Part shown: piece by piece, positions 24,537 to 32,989 of the stretch
Layout of the letters: every line of letters begins with the position of its first letter
How positions within the stretch are numbered: the first letter of the stretch is position 1
From: Streptomyces cylindrosporus
GTDB taxonomy: Bacteria > Actinomycetota > Actinomycetes > Streptomycetales > Streptomycetaceae
Assembly: GCF_022698165.1 (NCBI RefSeq)
Contig: NZ_JALDAY010000006.1
Coordinates: 496,001-560,000 of the forward strand
Direction of reading: 5' to 3'
Length of the DNA: 64,000 bases
Position numbers and translations under genes: made by a program
The notes under the pieces: model-generated
The model's input: the letters and a program-made list of their open reading frames with translations, nothing else
What the model was told of the DNA's origin: nothing
Databases searched by the model: none

Positions 24537-25961
24537 TCAGGCTTTGTTCGGCTTCCCGGGAGCGTAGAGCCAGGTGGTGAACAGGGGGTGAAGGCTCTTA
24601 CCCGACTCCCACTCGGCGAGCCGTTCAAACTCCGCCGTCGTGCCGTGTCCGTTCCGGTGCCGGCCGGCCCAGGTCCGCAGGATGCGGTAGAAGGTCCGGT
24701 CGCCGACGGCCTTGCGGAGTTCGTGCAGGGCCATGGCGCCGCGGGCGTAGACGGGGGTGCCGAAGATGTTCGCGCCGCTGCCCGGGTCGCCGGGCGGGAA
24801 CGCCCACAGGTCGTTGCTCGCGGGGAGGGCGTAGAGCGTGTCGAAGGTCTTCTGCGCGCTGTCGCCGCCGTGCTGCTCGCTGTAGAGCCACTCGGCGTAG
24901 GTCGCGAAGCCCTCGTTGAGCCAGATGTCCTTCCAGGAGGTGAGGGAGACGGAGTCGCCGAACCACTGGTGGGCGTTCTCGTGCACGAGTGTGCTCAGGT
25001 CGGGCGCGCGGTCGTACAGCGGCCGGGACTGCGTCTCCAGCGCGTATCCGACGCTCTCGGCCTTGTCGACGATCGAACCGGCCGAGCGGAACGGGTAGGG
25101 CCCGAACAGCTTGCTCTCCCACTCCAGGACGGAGGGCAGCTTCTTCAGCACGGGAGCTGCGGCGGAGGCCTCGCGCGGGTCTACGGCGTTGTAGACGTGC
25201 AGGCCGTCGCGGGTGGTGTACTGCTGGACCTGGAACTTCCCGACGGTCGCGGTGGCGAGGTAGGCGGCCATGGGCTCGGCCTGCCGCCAATGGAACGTCG
25301 TGTACCCGTGGGCCGTGCGCCGCCCCACCAGCACGCCGTTCGAAACGGCGGTGCGGTCCTTGGGCACGGTGATCGTGATGTCGTACGAGGACTTGTCCTT
25401 GGGGTGGTTGTTCGCCGGGAACCAGGTCATGGCGCCCTGCGGCTCCCCCGCGACGAAGGCGCCGTCGTCGGTGGGGATCCATCCGTCGGCCGAGCCGTCG
25501 GGGTCGGTGACCTGCTTGGGGGTGCCCCGGTAGACGACCTTGACCTGGAACTCCTCGCCCTGGCGCAGGGTCCGGTGCGGGGTGACGACGAGTTCCTGGC
25601 CGTCGCGGCGGAAGTCGGCCTTGGCGTGGTCGACGGTCAGGCCGGTGATCTTCAGCCCGCTGAGGTCGAGGTCGAACCGGGGCAGCCGCTGGGTCGCGCG
25701 GGCGGTGAGGACGGCGGTGCCGTCGAGGTGGCGGCTGCCGGTGTCGTAACGCAGCGTCAGGTCGTAGTGGTCGACGTGGTAGCCGCCGTTGCCGGCGAGC
25801 GGGAAGTACGGGTCGCCGACGCCGGACGCGCCGCCGGTACCGGCCGACGCGGGCCCGGCGGCGGCGAGCAGGGCGGCCACGGCGACGGGGACGGTGGCGA
25901 CGAAGGCCTCGCGGCGGAGAACTGCTGCGGGTCTGACGGACTTTCGGCCTGACTGCCTCAC
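24537..25961 (-). CDS. Secreted M1-family metallopeptidase
   Basis: A 474-residue aminopeptidase-N-type zinc peptidase. A signal peptide is clear (basic start, hydrophobic VATVPVAVAALLAAAGPASA). The zinc site is HENAHQWFGD with the third ligand Glu in WLNEGFATYAEW, about 19 residues later, in the typical M1 HEXXH-X18-E spacing. An N-terminal beta-saddle domain precedes it. It is shorter than full aminopeptidase N because the helical C-terminal domain is minimal, like other small actinomycete M1 proteins. GGAGGG just upstream supports the GTG at 25961. Confidence 0.9.
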   Translation of the reverse strand: MRQSGRKSVRPAAVLRREAFVATVPVAVAALLAAAGPASAGTGGASGVGDPYFPLAGNGGYHVDHYDLTLRYDTGSRHLDGTAVLTARATQRLPRFDLDLSGLKITGLTVDHAKADFRRDGQELVVTPHRTLRQGEEFQVKVVYRGTPKQVTDPDGSADGWIPTDDGAFVAGEPQGAMTWFPANNHPKDKSSYDITITVPKDRTAVSNGVLVGRRTAHGYTTFHWRQAEPMAAYLATATVGKFQVQQYTTRDGLHVYNAVDPREASAAAPVLKKLPSVLEWESKLFGPYPFRSAGSIVDKAESVGYALETQSRPLYDRAPDLSTLVHENAHQWFGDSVSLTSWKDIWLNEGFATYAEWLYSEQHGGDSAQKTFDTLYALPASNDLWAFPPGDPGSGANIFGTPVYARGAMALHELRKAVGDRTFYRILRTWAGRHRNGHGTTAEFERLAEWESGKSLHPLFTTWLYAPGKPNKA

Positions 25962-26122
25962 ATACCCTCCTGGCTGGACGGACAACCGGTGGTCGATCGC
26001 CCCAAGGCTAGGCGCCGTCGCGGCCCGGGCTCCTCCTCATTCAGGTCAAGTCACGCAGCGTCGTCCGATTCCCCCGGACTAGGCTCGGCATCGTCCGCCG
26101 CACCGTCAGAAAGGCCCTCACC

Positions 26123-26482
26123 GTGAGTGTTCGTGTGCGTCGCGTCTACGATCCGCCCGAGTCGGACGACGGTGTGCGGGTGCTGGTCGACCGGCTGTGG
26201 CCGCGCGGGATCAAGAAGGAAGCCGCGCGTGTCGACGAGTGGCCCAAGGGGCTGACGCCGTCGACGGAGCTGCGGCGGTGGTATCACGCGGGTGAGGGGT
26301 CGTACGAGGAGTTCGCCCGGCGGTACGAGGCGGAGCTGGCCGAGCCGGAGGCCGCGGAGCTCCTCGACGGCCTGCGGGGACGGGTGCGGAAGGGGCCTGT
26401 GACGTTGCTGACGTCCGCCAAGGACCCGGAGCGCAGTCATGCCGCTGTGCTGGTCGGGCTGCTGGAGTCCGCTTCGAGGTAG
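26123..26482 (+). CDS. DUF488 family protein
   Basis: 119 residues with the DUF488 signature RVYDPPESDDGVRVLVDRLWPRG and a WYHAGEGSYEEFARRY block. Function unknown; some family members are linked to heme or DNA metabolism only by context. GTG start with AAAGG about 8 nt upstream and a TAGGCT -10-like element near 26081. Its 3' end overlaps the convergent GMC oxidoreductase by 46 nt. Confidence 0.88.
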   Translation: MSVRVRRVYDPPESDDGVRVLVDRLWPRGIKKEAARVDEWPKGLTPSTELRRWYHAGEGSYEEFARRYEAELAEPEAAELLDGLRGRVRKGPVTLLTSAKDPERSHAAVLVGLLESASR

Positions 26483-28293
26483 TTCTCGGTAATGGCCAGG
26501 GCCGTTGCCATGACGCTGAGTTGGGGGTTCACCTCCGGGCAGGACGGCAGTACGGAGGCGTCGGTGACGAGGACGCCGTGGACGCCGCGCAGCCGCCCGT
26601 CGGGGCCGGCGGGCGCGCGCTGCGGGTCGGCGCCCGCGGCGGCCGTGCCGGTGGGGTGGAATGCGGACAGGTGCAGGTCGCGTGCGGCGGTTGTGGAGAG
26701 CACTTCGTCGAGTTCGGCCAGGGTGCGGGCGCGTGGTGCGCGCGGGATGCCGGTGAGGACCTCCTGGGCTCCGGCGGCGAAGAGGACGCGGGCCATGGCG
26801 CGTACGGCGGTCAGCAGCCGGTGCCCGTCGCGGGGGTCGAGGTCGTAGCGGACGAGGGTGCGTTCGCGCCCCAGGACGCGGCCGGACGGCCGGTCGGCGA
26901 TCATGGCGCCGAGGACGGCGAGCCGGTCGGCGTCGTCGAGTTCGCGGCGCAGGGCGGTGCCCAGGCCGGGCAGGACGAAGCTGCTCATGCCGGGCGGGCT
27001 CGCGGTGGCCTCGATGAGGATGCCCTGGTCGTGGAGTTCCTCGATGCCGACGCTCTGCAGGACCCCGCTCCAGGAGGTGACCGGGTCGGGGAAGCGGCCG
27101 GCGATGCTGGTGGCGGGGTGCACGCTGAGGTTGCGGCCCAGGCGGGGGTGGCCGCCGAGGCCGGAGCGGCGGAGCAGGGGCGGGGTCTGCAGGGCGCCCG
27201 CGGCCACGACGACGAGGGGGCTGAGGATCTCCAGTTCGCTGCCGTCGGCCCGGCGGACCAGCACGCCGGCGGCCCGGGGCGGCCCCGGTCGGTCCCGGTC
27301 GAGGAGGATCCGCCGGACGCGGGCGCCGGTGACGATGCGGGCTCCGTGGGCGTGGGCGTCGGGGAGGACGGAGAGCTGCACGCTCTGTTTGGCGCCGGTG
27401 GGGCAACCCACCACGCACTGGCAGGAGCCCTTGCAGCCGGGGGCGTTGCGCCGCAGCGGGCCGGCTCGCCAACCGAGCTTCTCGGCTCCGGCGAGCGCGA
27501 GCAGGCCGTTGGTGCCGAGGACGTCGAGGGGCTGGGTGGCGACCCGGATCGTGCGCTCGATCTCGTCCAGCCGGGTCGCCAGGTCTTCGGCGAGGTGGAA
27601 GCCGTGGTGGCGGTGCCAGCGGTCGAGGACGTGGTCCGGGGTGCGGTAGCAGGTACCGGAGTTGACGACAGTGGTGCCGCCGACGGCCCGTCCGACGGGA
27701 AGGAGGAGGGGTGGGTTGCCGAGGGCTGCCGTGGCGCCGCCGTCGCGGTAGAGGGCGGTGAAGCGGTCCAGGGGTGTGCGTCGGCCGAAGGACGCCGTGG
27801 TGTGGTGTTCGCCCTCTTCCAGGACGACGACGTCGAGGCCGGCGCGGGCGAGGGTGCGTGCGGCCACGGCGCCGCCGGCGCCGGATCCCACGACGACGGC
27901 GTCGGCCGTACCGCGGGCGGGCCATTCCACCGCCGGGACGCAGTCCAGGGGCGGATCCTCGGGGGCGGTGGCGGTGTGCGGTGCGGGTGTGCGCTCGGTG
28001 GCCGCGGCGAGCAGGACGGGAACCTTGAGCAGGTCGAGGGCGGGCAGCAGTGCGGGGCGTGCGGCGAGGGACGCCAGTACGGCTTCTCGCTCGTCGGGGG
28101 TGAGTCCGGCCAGGGGGCGTCCGCTGTGCAGGACGGCGTAGGCGTCGACGGCTGCGGTGGCGGCCCGTATGCCGGTGCGCACGGGGGTGGGCAGTGCGGA
28201 CAGGAAGGTGCCGAGACGGGCGGGGACGCGGGCGGTCCATGGTGTGTCGCCGGTGTCGGCGAGGAGGGCGGCGACCAGTCCCGGGGCGGTCAC
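26437..28293 (-). CDS. GMC-family FAD oxidoreductase
   Basis: A 618-residue flavoprotein of the glucose-methanol-choline family (cholesterol/alcohol oxidase type). FAD is bound at DAVVVGSGAGGAVAARTL near residue 137; PVGRAVGGTTVVNSGTCYR is the second FAD contact; the C-terminal catalytic His/Asn region shows HPTGTAAAGADP and CPEVNPQLSVMA. An internal cluster CKGSCQCVVGCPTGAK contains four closely spaced cysteines. No signal peptide, so cytoplasmic. The GTG overlaps the TGA of the upstream gene (GTGA): it is the last gene of a coupled gntR operon. The substrate may be a sterol or long-chain alcohol. Confidence 0.9.
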   Translation of the reverse strand: MTAPGLVAALLADTGDTPWTARVPARLGTFLSALPTPVRTGIRAATAAVDAYAVLHSGRPLAGLTPDEREAVLASLAARPALLPALDLLKVPVLLAAATERTPAPHTATAPEDPPLDCVPAVEWPARGTADAVVVGSGAGGAVAARTLARAGLDVVVLEEGEHHTTASFGRRTPLDRFTALYRDGGATAALGNPPLLLPVGRAVGGTTVVNSGTCYRTPDHVLDRWHRHHGFHLAEDLATRLDEIERTIRVATQPLDVLGTNGLLALAGAEKLGWRAGPLRRNAPGCKGSCQCVVGCPTGAKQSVQLSVLPDAHAHGARIVTGARVRRILLDRDRPGPPRAAGVLVRRADGSELEILSPLVVVAAGALQTPPLLRRSGLGGHPRLGRNLSVHPATSIAGRFPDPVTSWSGVLQSVGIEELHDQGILIEATASPPGMSSFVLPGLGTALRRELDDADRLAVLGAMIADRPSGRVLGRERTLVRYDLDPRDGHRLLTAVRAMARVLFAAGAQEVLTGIPRAPRARTLAELDEVLSTTAARDLHLSAFHPTGTAAAGADPQRAPAGPDGRLRGVHGVLVTDASVLPSCPEVNPQLSVMATALAITENYLEADSSSPTSTAA

Positions 28294-29672
28294 CGGTCCC
28301 CCACCTCGGCGTGGGCGGTGCCGTGCAGGGTCCAGGTGGCCTCGGTGCGCCAGTGGCCCCACCAGCGTTCGAGCAGGACGTCGGCGTCGGCGGTCTCGCT
28401 GTTGTGGCAGACGGCGGGTGAGCCGTCGGGGTCGTGGTAGTCGAGGGTGAGGGTGCGGTCGGTGGGCTGGGTGACCTCGACGCGCAGGCGGCGCAGCAGG
28501 GTGCGGCCGGTGACGGTCCATCGGGGCAGGCTGATCCGGGCGCGGAACCGCCCGAGGCCGAGCAGCCCGACCGCCGAGCGCTCGGCGCGGCGCGGCAAGA
28601 CGCGGCCGCGGTGGTGCAGGCGCAGGAAGACGAGGGGCGGCAGCCGGCGCAGTGCGGGCCGTGTCGACACGGCCGCGATCACTTCCAGTACGGCACCGTC
28701 GCCCAGGTCGGCGTGGAGCCAGGCCCAGCGGCGGGCGTTGCCGTGGCCGTGGATGCGGGCGGAGGCTCCGGGGGCGGCGCGCAGGGTGAGGGTTCGCTCG
28801 CCGTCGTGGAAGGTGCCGTCGTAGCTCGCCCGGGCCGCCGGAAGCATGTGGGCGGCGGGCAGCAGGGGGCGCTTCCAGGACCAGCGCGGGAAGGTGAACA
28901 GGGGTGCCGCGAGGGGCTGTTCGGTCAGGTCCCAGCGGAAGGCACCCGCGCTTCCGGTCAGGCGCCCCTGGATGGCGGTGACGTCTGCGGCGGTGAAGCC
29001 GTCTGTGGGGCTGTTCCAGGGCGCGGGACCGAAGCGGGCGTGCAGGGTCTTTCCTTCGGGCGGGAAGGCGGCGGCCCAGCCGTGGGCGAAGGGCGCGGAT
29101 CCGTCGGCCGGGGTGACCACTTCGTGGTGGAGCCAGATGCCGGTGCCGGTCGTCGGGTCGGTGAGGGTGGTGTACCAGACCTCGGTACGGCCGGGACTGC
29201 CGTCCGAGCGAGGGGCGAGGTGCCGGGCCGGTTCCTCTCTGCGCGGGAAGCGGAAGCCGAGGAGGAAGGGCGCAAGGCCGGTTCCGAGCGGGAAGCGCAG
29301 AGTGCCCTGCCCGACGCGCGCCCCGTCCTCGTACAGCGTGAACGGCAGGACGGTCATCGACCTCACCGGGTGGCGCGGGGTGACCGACTTCCAGCCGTCC
29401 AGGGTGAGATGGCGGCCGTCTGCGGTGAACGACAGGCGGTAGCGGATGCGGCGCCGGGCCAGGGGCGAGATCTCCAACTCGCCCGTGCTGTCGGGATCGT
29501 CGGCCACCCCGGAGACGCGGGTACGTCCGGTCAGCCGGGCCCGGGTGGTGCGGTGCGGGCGCAGCAGCTCGTCGGCCTCGGCCCGCAGGTCGAGCCGGAT
29601 GCGGCGGACCGGAGTCCCGGTGCCGAGGCGGACGGTGCCGAACATGGTCTCGGTGAAGGTCGTGCCCCTCAT
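28290..29672 (-). CDS. Two-domain beta-rich protein coupled to the GMC oxidoreductase
   Basis: 460 residues, not a recognised named family. The N-terminal part (MRGTTFTETMFGTVRLG ... RIRYRLSFTADGRHLTLDGWKSV) resembles the accessory beta domain fused to some actinobacterial cholesterol-oxidase-like GMC proteins. The middle (EVWYTTLTDPTTGTGIWLHHEVV near 180) resembles the lipocalin-like CrtC/AttH fold. No signal peptide. The ATG overlaps the upstream gntR stop (ATGA) and its stop overlaps the GMC start (GTGA), so the three are made together. A lipid- or sterol-handling partner of the oxidase is an inference. Confidence 0.75.
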   Translation of the reverse strand: MRGTTFTETMFGTVRLGTGTPVRRIRLDLRAEADELLRPHRTTRARLTGRTRVSGVADDPDSTGELEISPLARRRIRYRLSFTADGRHLTLDGWKSVTPRHPVRSMTVLPFTLYEDGARVGQGTLRFPLGTGLAPFLLGFRFPRREEPARHLAPRSDGSPGRTEVWYTTLTDPTTGTGIWLHHEVVTPADGSAPFAHGWAAAFPPEGKTLHARFGPAPWNSPTDGFTAADVTAIQGRLTGSAGAFRWDLTEQPLAAPLFTFPRWSWKRPLLPAAHMLPAARASYDGTFHDGERTLTLRAAPGASARIHGHGNARRWAWLHADLGDGAVLEVIAAVSTRPALRRLPPLVFLRLHHRGRVLPRRAERSAVGLLGLGRFRARISLPRWTVTGRTLLRRLRVEVTQPTDRTLTLDYHDPDGSPAVCHNSETADADVLLERWWGHWRTEATWTLHGTAHAEVGDR

Positions 29673-30355
29673 GCCAGTCCCTCCCGCATGATCCGTTCCG
29701 TCTCGCCGAGGTAGGCGTCGGCGGCGGCGTGGGCCTCGGCGCGGTCGCCGGACGTCACCGCGGCCACGACCGGGGCGAGCCGCCGGTGGGCGGCCTCGGG
29801 GTCGGTGAAGGGTCCGCGCAGGGCGGCGCGGACGGGCAGGTAGGCGTTGAAGAGGGTGTTGGTGAGCAGGACGTAGACGCGGTTGCCGGTGGCGCGGGCG
29901 AGGGCGCGATGCACCTCGACGTCGGCGAGCTGGACCTCGTCGGGGCTCGCCGCCTCGCGTACGGAGTCCAACAGGGCACGCAGTTCGGCGTGTTGGGCGC
30001 GGGTGGCCCGCGTCGCCGCCCGCTCGGCGATCAACGCGCCGACGGCGCGCCGTACTTCGAAGATCTCGCGGACCCATCTGGCGTCGTGGCGCACGAGCAT
30101 CGGCAGCAGGTCGGCGCCGCCGACGCGGGCGTAGTCGCGCACTTTGGTGCCCACGCCGTGCCGGGTCTCCAGGAGACCGGCCTGCACCAGTCGGCCGAAG
30201 GCGTGTTTCAGGGTGGTGCGGGTGACCCCGTAGCCGTCGGCGAGTCGGCGCTCCGGGGGCAGGTAGCTTCCGGCGGGATGCCGGCCGCCCAGGATGTCGT
30301 CGCGCAGCCGTGCTTCGAGTACGTCCACGATCGTCTCCCGGGGCAGCGCTTCCAT
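29669..30355 (-). CDS. GntR-family regulator (FCD type)
   Basis: 228 residues: an N-terminal GntR winged helix (VDVLEARLRDDILGGRHPAGSYLPPERRLADGYGVTRTTLKHAFGRL) and a helical FCD effector domain (FEVRRAVGALIAERAA; VEVHRALARATGN; metal-binding His pattern partly visible). GAGGAG is 6 nt before the ATG at 30355. It heads a coupled operon with the beta-domain protein and the GMC oxidoreductase and probably represses it from the overlapping palindromes just upstream. Confidence 0.9.
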   Translation of the reverse strand: MEALPRETIVDVLEARLRDDILGGRHPAGSYLPPERRLADGYGVTRTTLKHAFGRLVQAGLLETRHGVGTKVRDYARVGGADLLPMLVRHDARWVREIFEVRRAVGALIAERAATRATRAQHAELRALLDSVREAASPDEVQLADVEVHRALARATGNRVYVLLTNTLFNAYLPVRAALRGPFTDPEAAHRRLAPVVAAVTSGDRAEAHAAADAYLGETERIMREGLA

Positions 30356-30385
30356 GGACGTCTCCTCGCACGAGCGGACTGGATG

Positions 30386-30409
30386 AGTGGCTGAGCCACT
30401 GAACCAGTG
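30386..30409. promoter_or_regulatory. Overlapping palindromes upstream of gntR
   Basis: AGTGGCT-G-AGCCACT (30386-30400) is a perfect 7-bp-arm inverted repeat. It runs straight into CACTG-AAC-CAGTG (30397-30409). They lie 31 nt before the gntR ATG, where a repressor of the operon would bind. Confidence 0.6.
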
Positions 30410-30463
30410 CGAGTATCCGAGGGTCAATCCCCTTGCGGGGACGGGTTGTTCCGGGAATGCCGA

Positions 30464-30494
30464 GAGGCGGCCGGCAGGATCCGCCGACCGCCTC
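30464..30494 (-). terminator. Hairpin after the FAD dehydrogenase
   Basis: GAGGCGGCCGGC (30464-30475) and GCCGACCGCCTC (30483-30494) form a 12-bp stem with one mismatch and a 7-nt loop, 17 nt past the stop of the minus-strand FAD dehydrogenase. No T-tract, as usual in this group. Confidence 0.65.
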
Positions 30495-30511
30495 TCCCCA
30501 TGGCCGGAGTG

Positions 30512-32182
30512 TCAGGCGGTCTGCTTCGCCGCCGCGCGTCCGGCCGCCCGCCCCGAGAAGAGGCAGCCGCCGAGGAACGTGCCCTCCAGCGCGTTGTAGC
30601 CGTGGACGCCGCCGCCGCCGAAGCCGGCCACCTCGCCGGCCGCGTACAGGCCCTCCACGGGGTTGCCGTCGGTGCCGATGGCGCGGGAGTCGAGGTCGGT
30701 CTGGATGCCGCCGAGGGTCTTGCGGGTCAGGACGTGCAGCTTGACGCCGATGAGGGGGCCCGCTCCGGGGTCGAGTATGCGATGCGGGGTGGCGACCCGG
30801 CCGAGGCGGTCGCCGATGTAGCGGCGGGCGTTGCGGATGCCCTGGATCTGGGAGTCCTTGGCGTAGGGGTTGGCGATCTGCAGATCGCGGGCCTCGATCT
30901 GGCGCCGCAGGTCGGCCGCGTCGAGGAGCGGCTTGTCCGTCAACTCGTTCATCTTCGTGACGAGTTGCTCCAGGGTGGGGGCGGTGACGAAGTCGGCGCC
31001 CTTGCGCAGGAAGGCGTCGACCGGGCCCGGGGCGCCCTTGCCGAGACGGTTCTTCAGGACCGCGGCCTTGTCCTTGGCGGTGATGTCGGGGTTCTGCTCG
31101 GAGCCCGAGAGCGCGAACTCCTTCTCGATGATCTTCTGGGTGAGGATGAACCAGGAGTGGTCGTAGGCGGCGATGTCCTCGGTGGTGCGCAGGTGCCTGA
31201 GCGTGTTGAGGGTGTCGTACCCCGGCAGGCACGGGTCGGGCAGCCGGCGGCCGAGCGCGTCGAACCACATCGAGGACGGTCCGGGCAGGATGCGGATGCC
31301 GTGGCCCGGCCAGATCGGGTCCCAGTTCTGCAGGCCCTCGGTGTAGTGCCACATGCGGTCGCGGTTGACCAGGCGGACGCCCGCCTCGGCGCTGATGTCG
31401 AGCATGCGGCCGTCGACGTACGCGGGGACGCCGGTGACCATCTCGGCGGGCGGGGTGCCCAGCCGCTCGGGCCAGTAGCGGCGGACGATGTCGTGGTTGG
31501 CGCCGATGCCGCCGGTGGTGACGACGACGGCCTGGGCGGTGAGTTCGAACTCGCCGACGCGGTCGCGGTTGGAGGCCACGCCCCGGGCCGCGTTGTCCTC
31601 GGCGAGGACCGTGCCACGCACCCCGCGGGCGGTGCCGTCCTCGATGACGAGCTGGTCGACCTGGTGCCGGTGGTAGAAGGTGAGCAGGCCGTCGCGGGCG
31701 GCCCGCTTGGCCGAGTCGACGAAGGGTTCGACGACGCCCGTGCCGGTGCCCCAGGTGACGTGGAAGCGGGGTACGGAGTTGCCGTGCCCGTCGGCGCGCA
31801 GGTCACCGCGCTCGGCCCAGCCGACGGTGGGCAGGAACCTGATGCCGTGGCCCTCCAGCCAGGACCGCTTCTCCCCCGCCGCCCACTCGACGTAGGCGCG
31901 GGCCCAGCGCACCGCCCAGGAGTCCTCGTCGTCGGCCCGGTCGAACTGCGCGCTGCCCTGCCAGTCGTTCCAGGCGAGGTCGAAGGAGTCCTTGATGCCG
32001 AGACGACGCTGCTCCGGCGAGTCGACGAGGAACAGCCCGCCGAAGGACCAGAAGGCCTGGCCGCCGAGGTTGGCAGCGTTCTCCTGGTCGACCAGGGCGA
32101 CCCGGCGGCCCCGGCTGGTGAGCTCGTGCGCGGCGACCAGGCCCGCGAGGCCCGCTCCGACGACGATGACGTCCGCATCCAT
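30512..32182 (-). CDS. FAD-binding dehydrogenase (KstD/fumarate-reductase-like)
   Basis: A 556-residue flavoprotein of the FAD_binding_2 family. The FAD motif is VIVVGAGLAGLVAAHEL at the N-terminus, and NLGGQAFWSFGGLFLVDSPEQ follows as the typical second block. The C-terminus has LYAAGEVAGFGGGGVHGYNALEGTF, where the flavin is closed over. Relatives oxidise 3-ketosteroids or act as uncharacterised dehydrogenases. It is 13 nt downstream of a TetR regulator on the same strand, so both are probably co-transcribed and autoregulated. Near the GMC operon, it hints at steroid or lipid oxidation, but that link is inference. Confidence 0.9.
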   Translation of the reverse strand: MDADVIVVGAGLAGLVAAHELTSRGRRVALVDQENAANLGGQAFWSFGGLFLVDSPEQRRLGIKDSFDLAWNDWQGSAQFDRADDEDSWAVRWARAYVEWAAGEKRSWLEGHGIRFLPTVGWAERGDLRADGHGNSVPRFHVTWGTGTGVVEPFVDSAKRAARDGLLTFYHRHQVDQLVIEDGTARGVRGTVLAEDNAARGVASNRDRVGEFELTAQAVVVTTGGIGANHDIVRRYWPERLGTPPAEMVTGVPAYVDGRMLDISAEAGVRLVNRDRMWHYTEGLQNWDPIWPGHGIRILPGPSSMWFDALGRRLPDPCLPGYDTLNTLRHLRTTEDIAAYDHSWFILTQKIIEKEFALSGSEQNPDITAKDKAAVLKNRLGKGAPGPVDAFLRKGADFVTAPTLEQLVTKMNELTDKPLLDAADLRRQIEARDLQIANPYAKDSQIQGIRNARRYIGDRLGRVATPHRILDPGAGPLIGVKLHVLTRKTLGGIQTDLDSRAIGTDGNPVEGLYAAGEVAGFGGGGVHGYNALEGTFLGGCLFSGRAAGRAAAKQTA

Positions 32183-32195
32183 GGCGACCGTTCCT

Positions 32196-32837
32196 TTACT
32201 GGTGAGGGTCTCGTTGGGGGGTGCCGCTGCCGTCGGTCAGCAGCGCGGTGAGCAGTTGCTTCAGCCAGACCCGGGCGCCGTCGACGTCCTTGTCCAGCAG
32301 CAGTTGGACGGTGACTCCGTCGTAGGCGGCGACCACGGCGTGAGCCGCGCCCTCGGCGTCGTCGAGCACGGCGGGCGGCTTGGCGAAGCCACGCGCGCGT
32401 GCGAGCCGGTCGGCGATGGCCTGCCGCAGTCTCGCCCGATGCTCCAGCAGGGTCTGGGCGACGTCGGGATCGCGGGCGGCGTGCACCAGGAAGTCCGTCT
32501 TGACCAGGAGCCAGTCCCGGTCGAGGAGCAGCACCTCGGTGACGCGGTCCACGGCGGCCGGTACGTCGAGGTCGGGGCCGTCCAGGGCGAGGGCGCCGGA
32601 GACCTGCTCGGCGATCAGGTCGGCGCGCTGGCGGTAGAGGGCGAAGAACAGCTCGTCGAGGCTGTCGAAGTTGGAGTAGAAGGCACCCCGGCTGTAACCG
32701 GCGGCCTCGCAGACCTCCTCGATGGAGACGCGCCCGAAACCCTTGGCGGCGAACACGGCGAAGGCGGCGTCGAGGAGGTTGGCGCGCGTGCGGACCCGGC
32801 GCCTGGTCACGCGCCGCACCGTTTCTTCCACCACCAT
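32196..32837 (-). CDS. TetR/AcrR-family regulator
   Basis: 213 residues, TetR fold: HTH region RANLLDAAFAVFAAKGFGRVSIEEVCEAAGYSRGAFYSNF, then a variable helical ligand domain. GGAGGG lies 7 nt before the ATG at 32837. A strong double palindrome sits just upstream. Downstream, 13 nt away, is the FAD-binding dehydrogenase, the likely regulated partner. The divergent AlkB-family gene may share control. Confidence 0.92.
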   Translation of the reverse strand: MVVEETVRRVTRRRVRTRANLLDAAFAVFAAKGFGRVSIEEVCEAAGYSRGAFYSNFDSLDELFFALYRQRADLIAEQVSGALALDGPDLDVPAAVDRVTEVLLLDRDWLLVKTDFLVHAARDPDVAQTLLEHRARLRQAIADRLARARGFAKPPAVLDDAEGAAHAVVAAYDGVTVQLLLDKDVDGARVWLKQLLTALLTDGSGTPQRDPHQ

Positions 32838-32850
32838 GTCCGGCCCTCCG

Positions 32851-32889
32851 TTCGATACGCGAATGTATCCGATACACCGATGTATCGAA
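32851..32889. promoter_or_regulatory. Nested TetR operator
   Basis: An outer inverted repeat TTCGATAC (32851-32858) / GTATCGAA (32882-32889) encloses an inner perfect palindrome TGTATC-C-GATACA (32864-32876). The half-site GATAC thus occurs four times in 39 nt. It begins 14 nt upstream of the TetR ATG. Very likely a cooperative autorepression site. Confidence 0.8.
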
Positions 32890-32977
32890 AGCGGTGGAGT
32901 CAAAAGCGGTGCGTCGCAAGCGGGTCCTCGAAAACGGCAGACCCAAAATGGGTGGGAACATATTTTCGAATAAGGGG

Positions 32978-32983
32978 TACGCT
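32978..32983 (+). promoter_or_regulatory. -10 element for a leaderless transcript
   Basis: TACGCT ends 6 nt before the ATG of the AlkB-family gene, so the predicted first transcribed base is the A of the start codon. The preceding 30 nt are AT-rich for this genome (TATTTTCGAATAA). Confidence 0.5.
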
Positions 32984-32989
32984 GGATAC

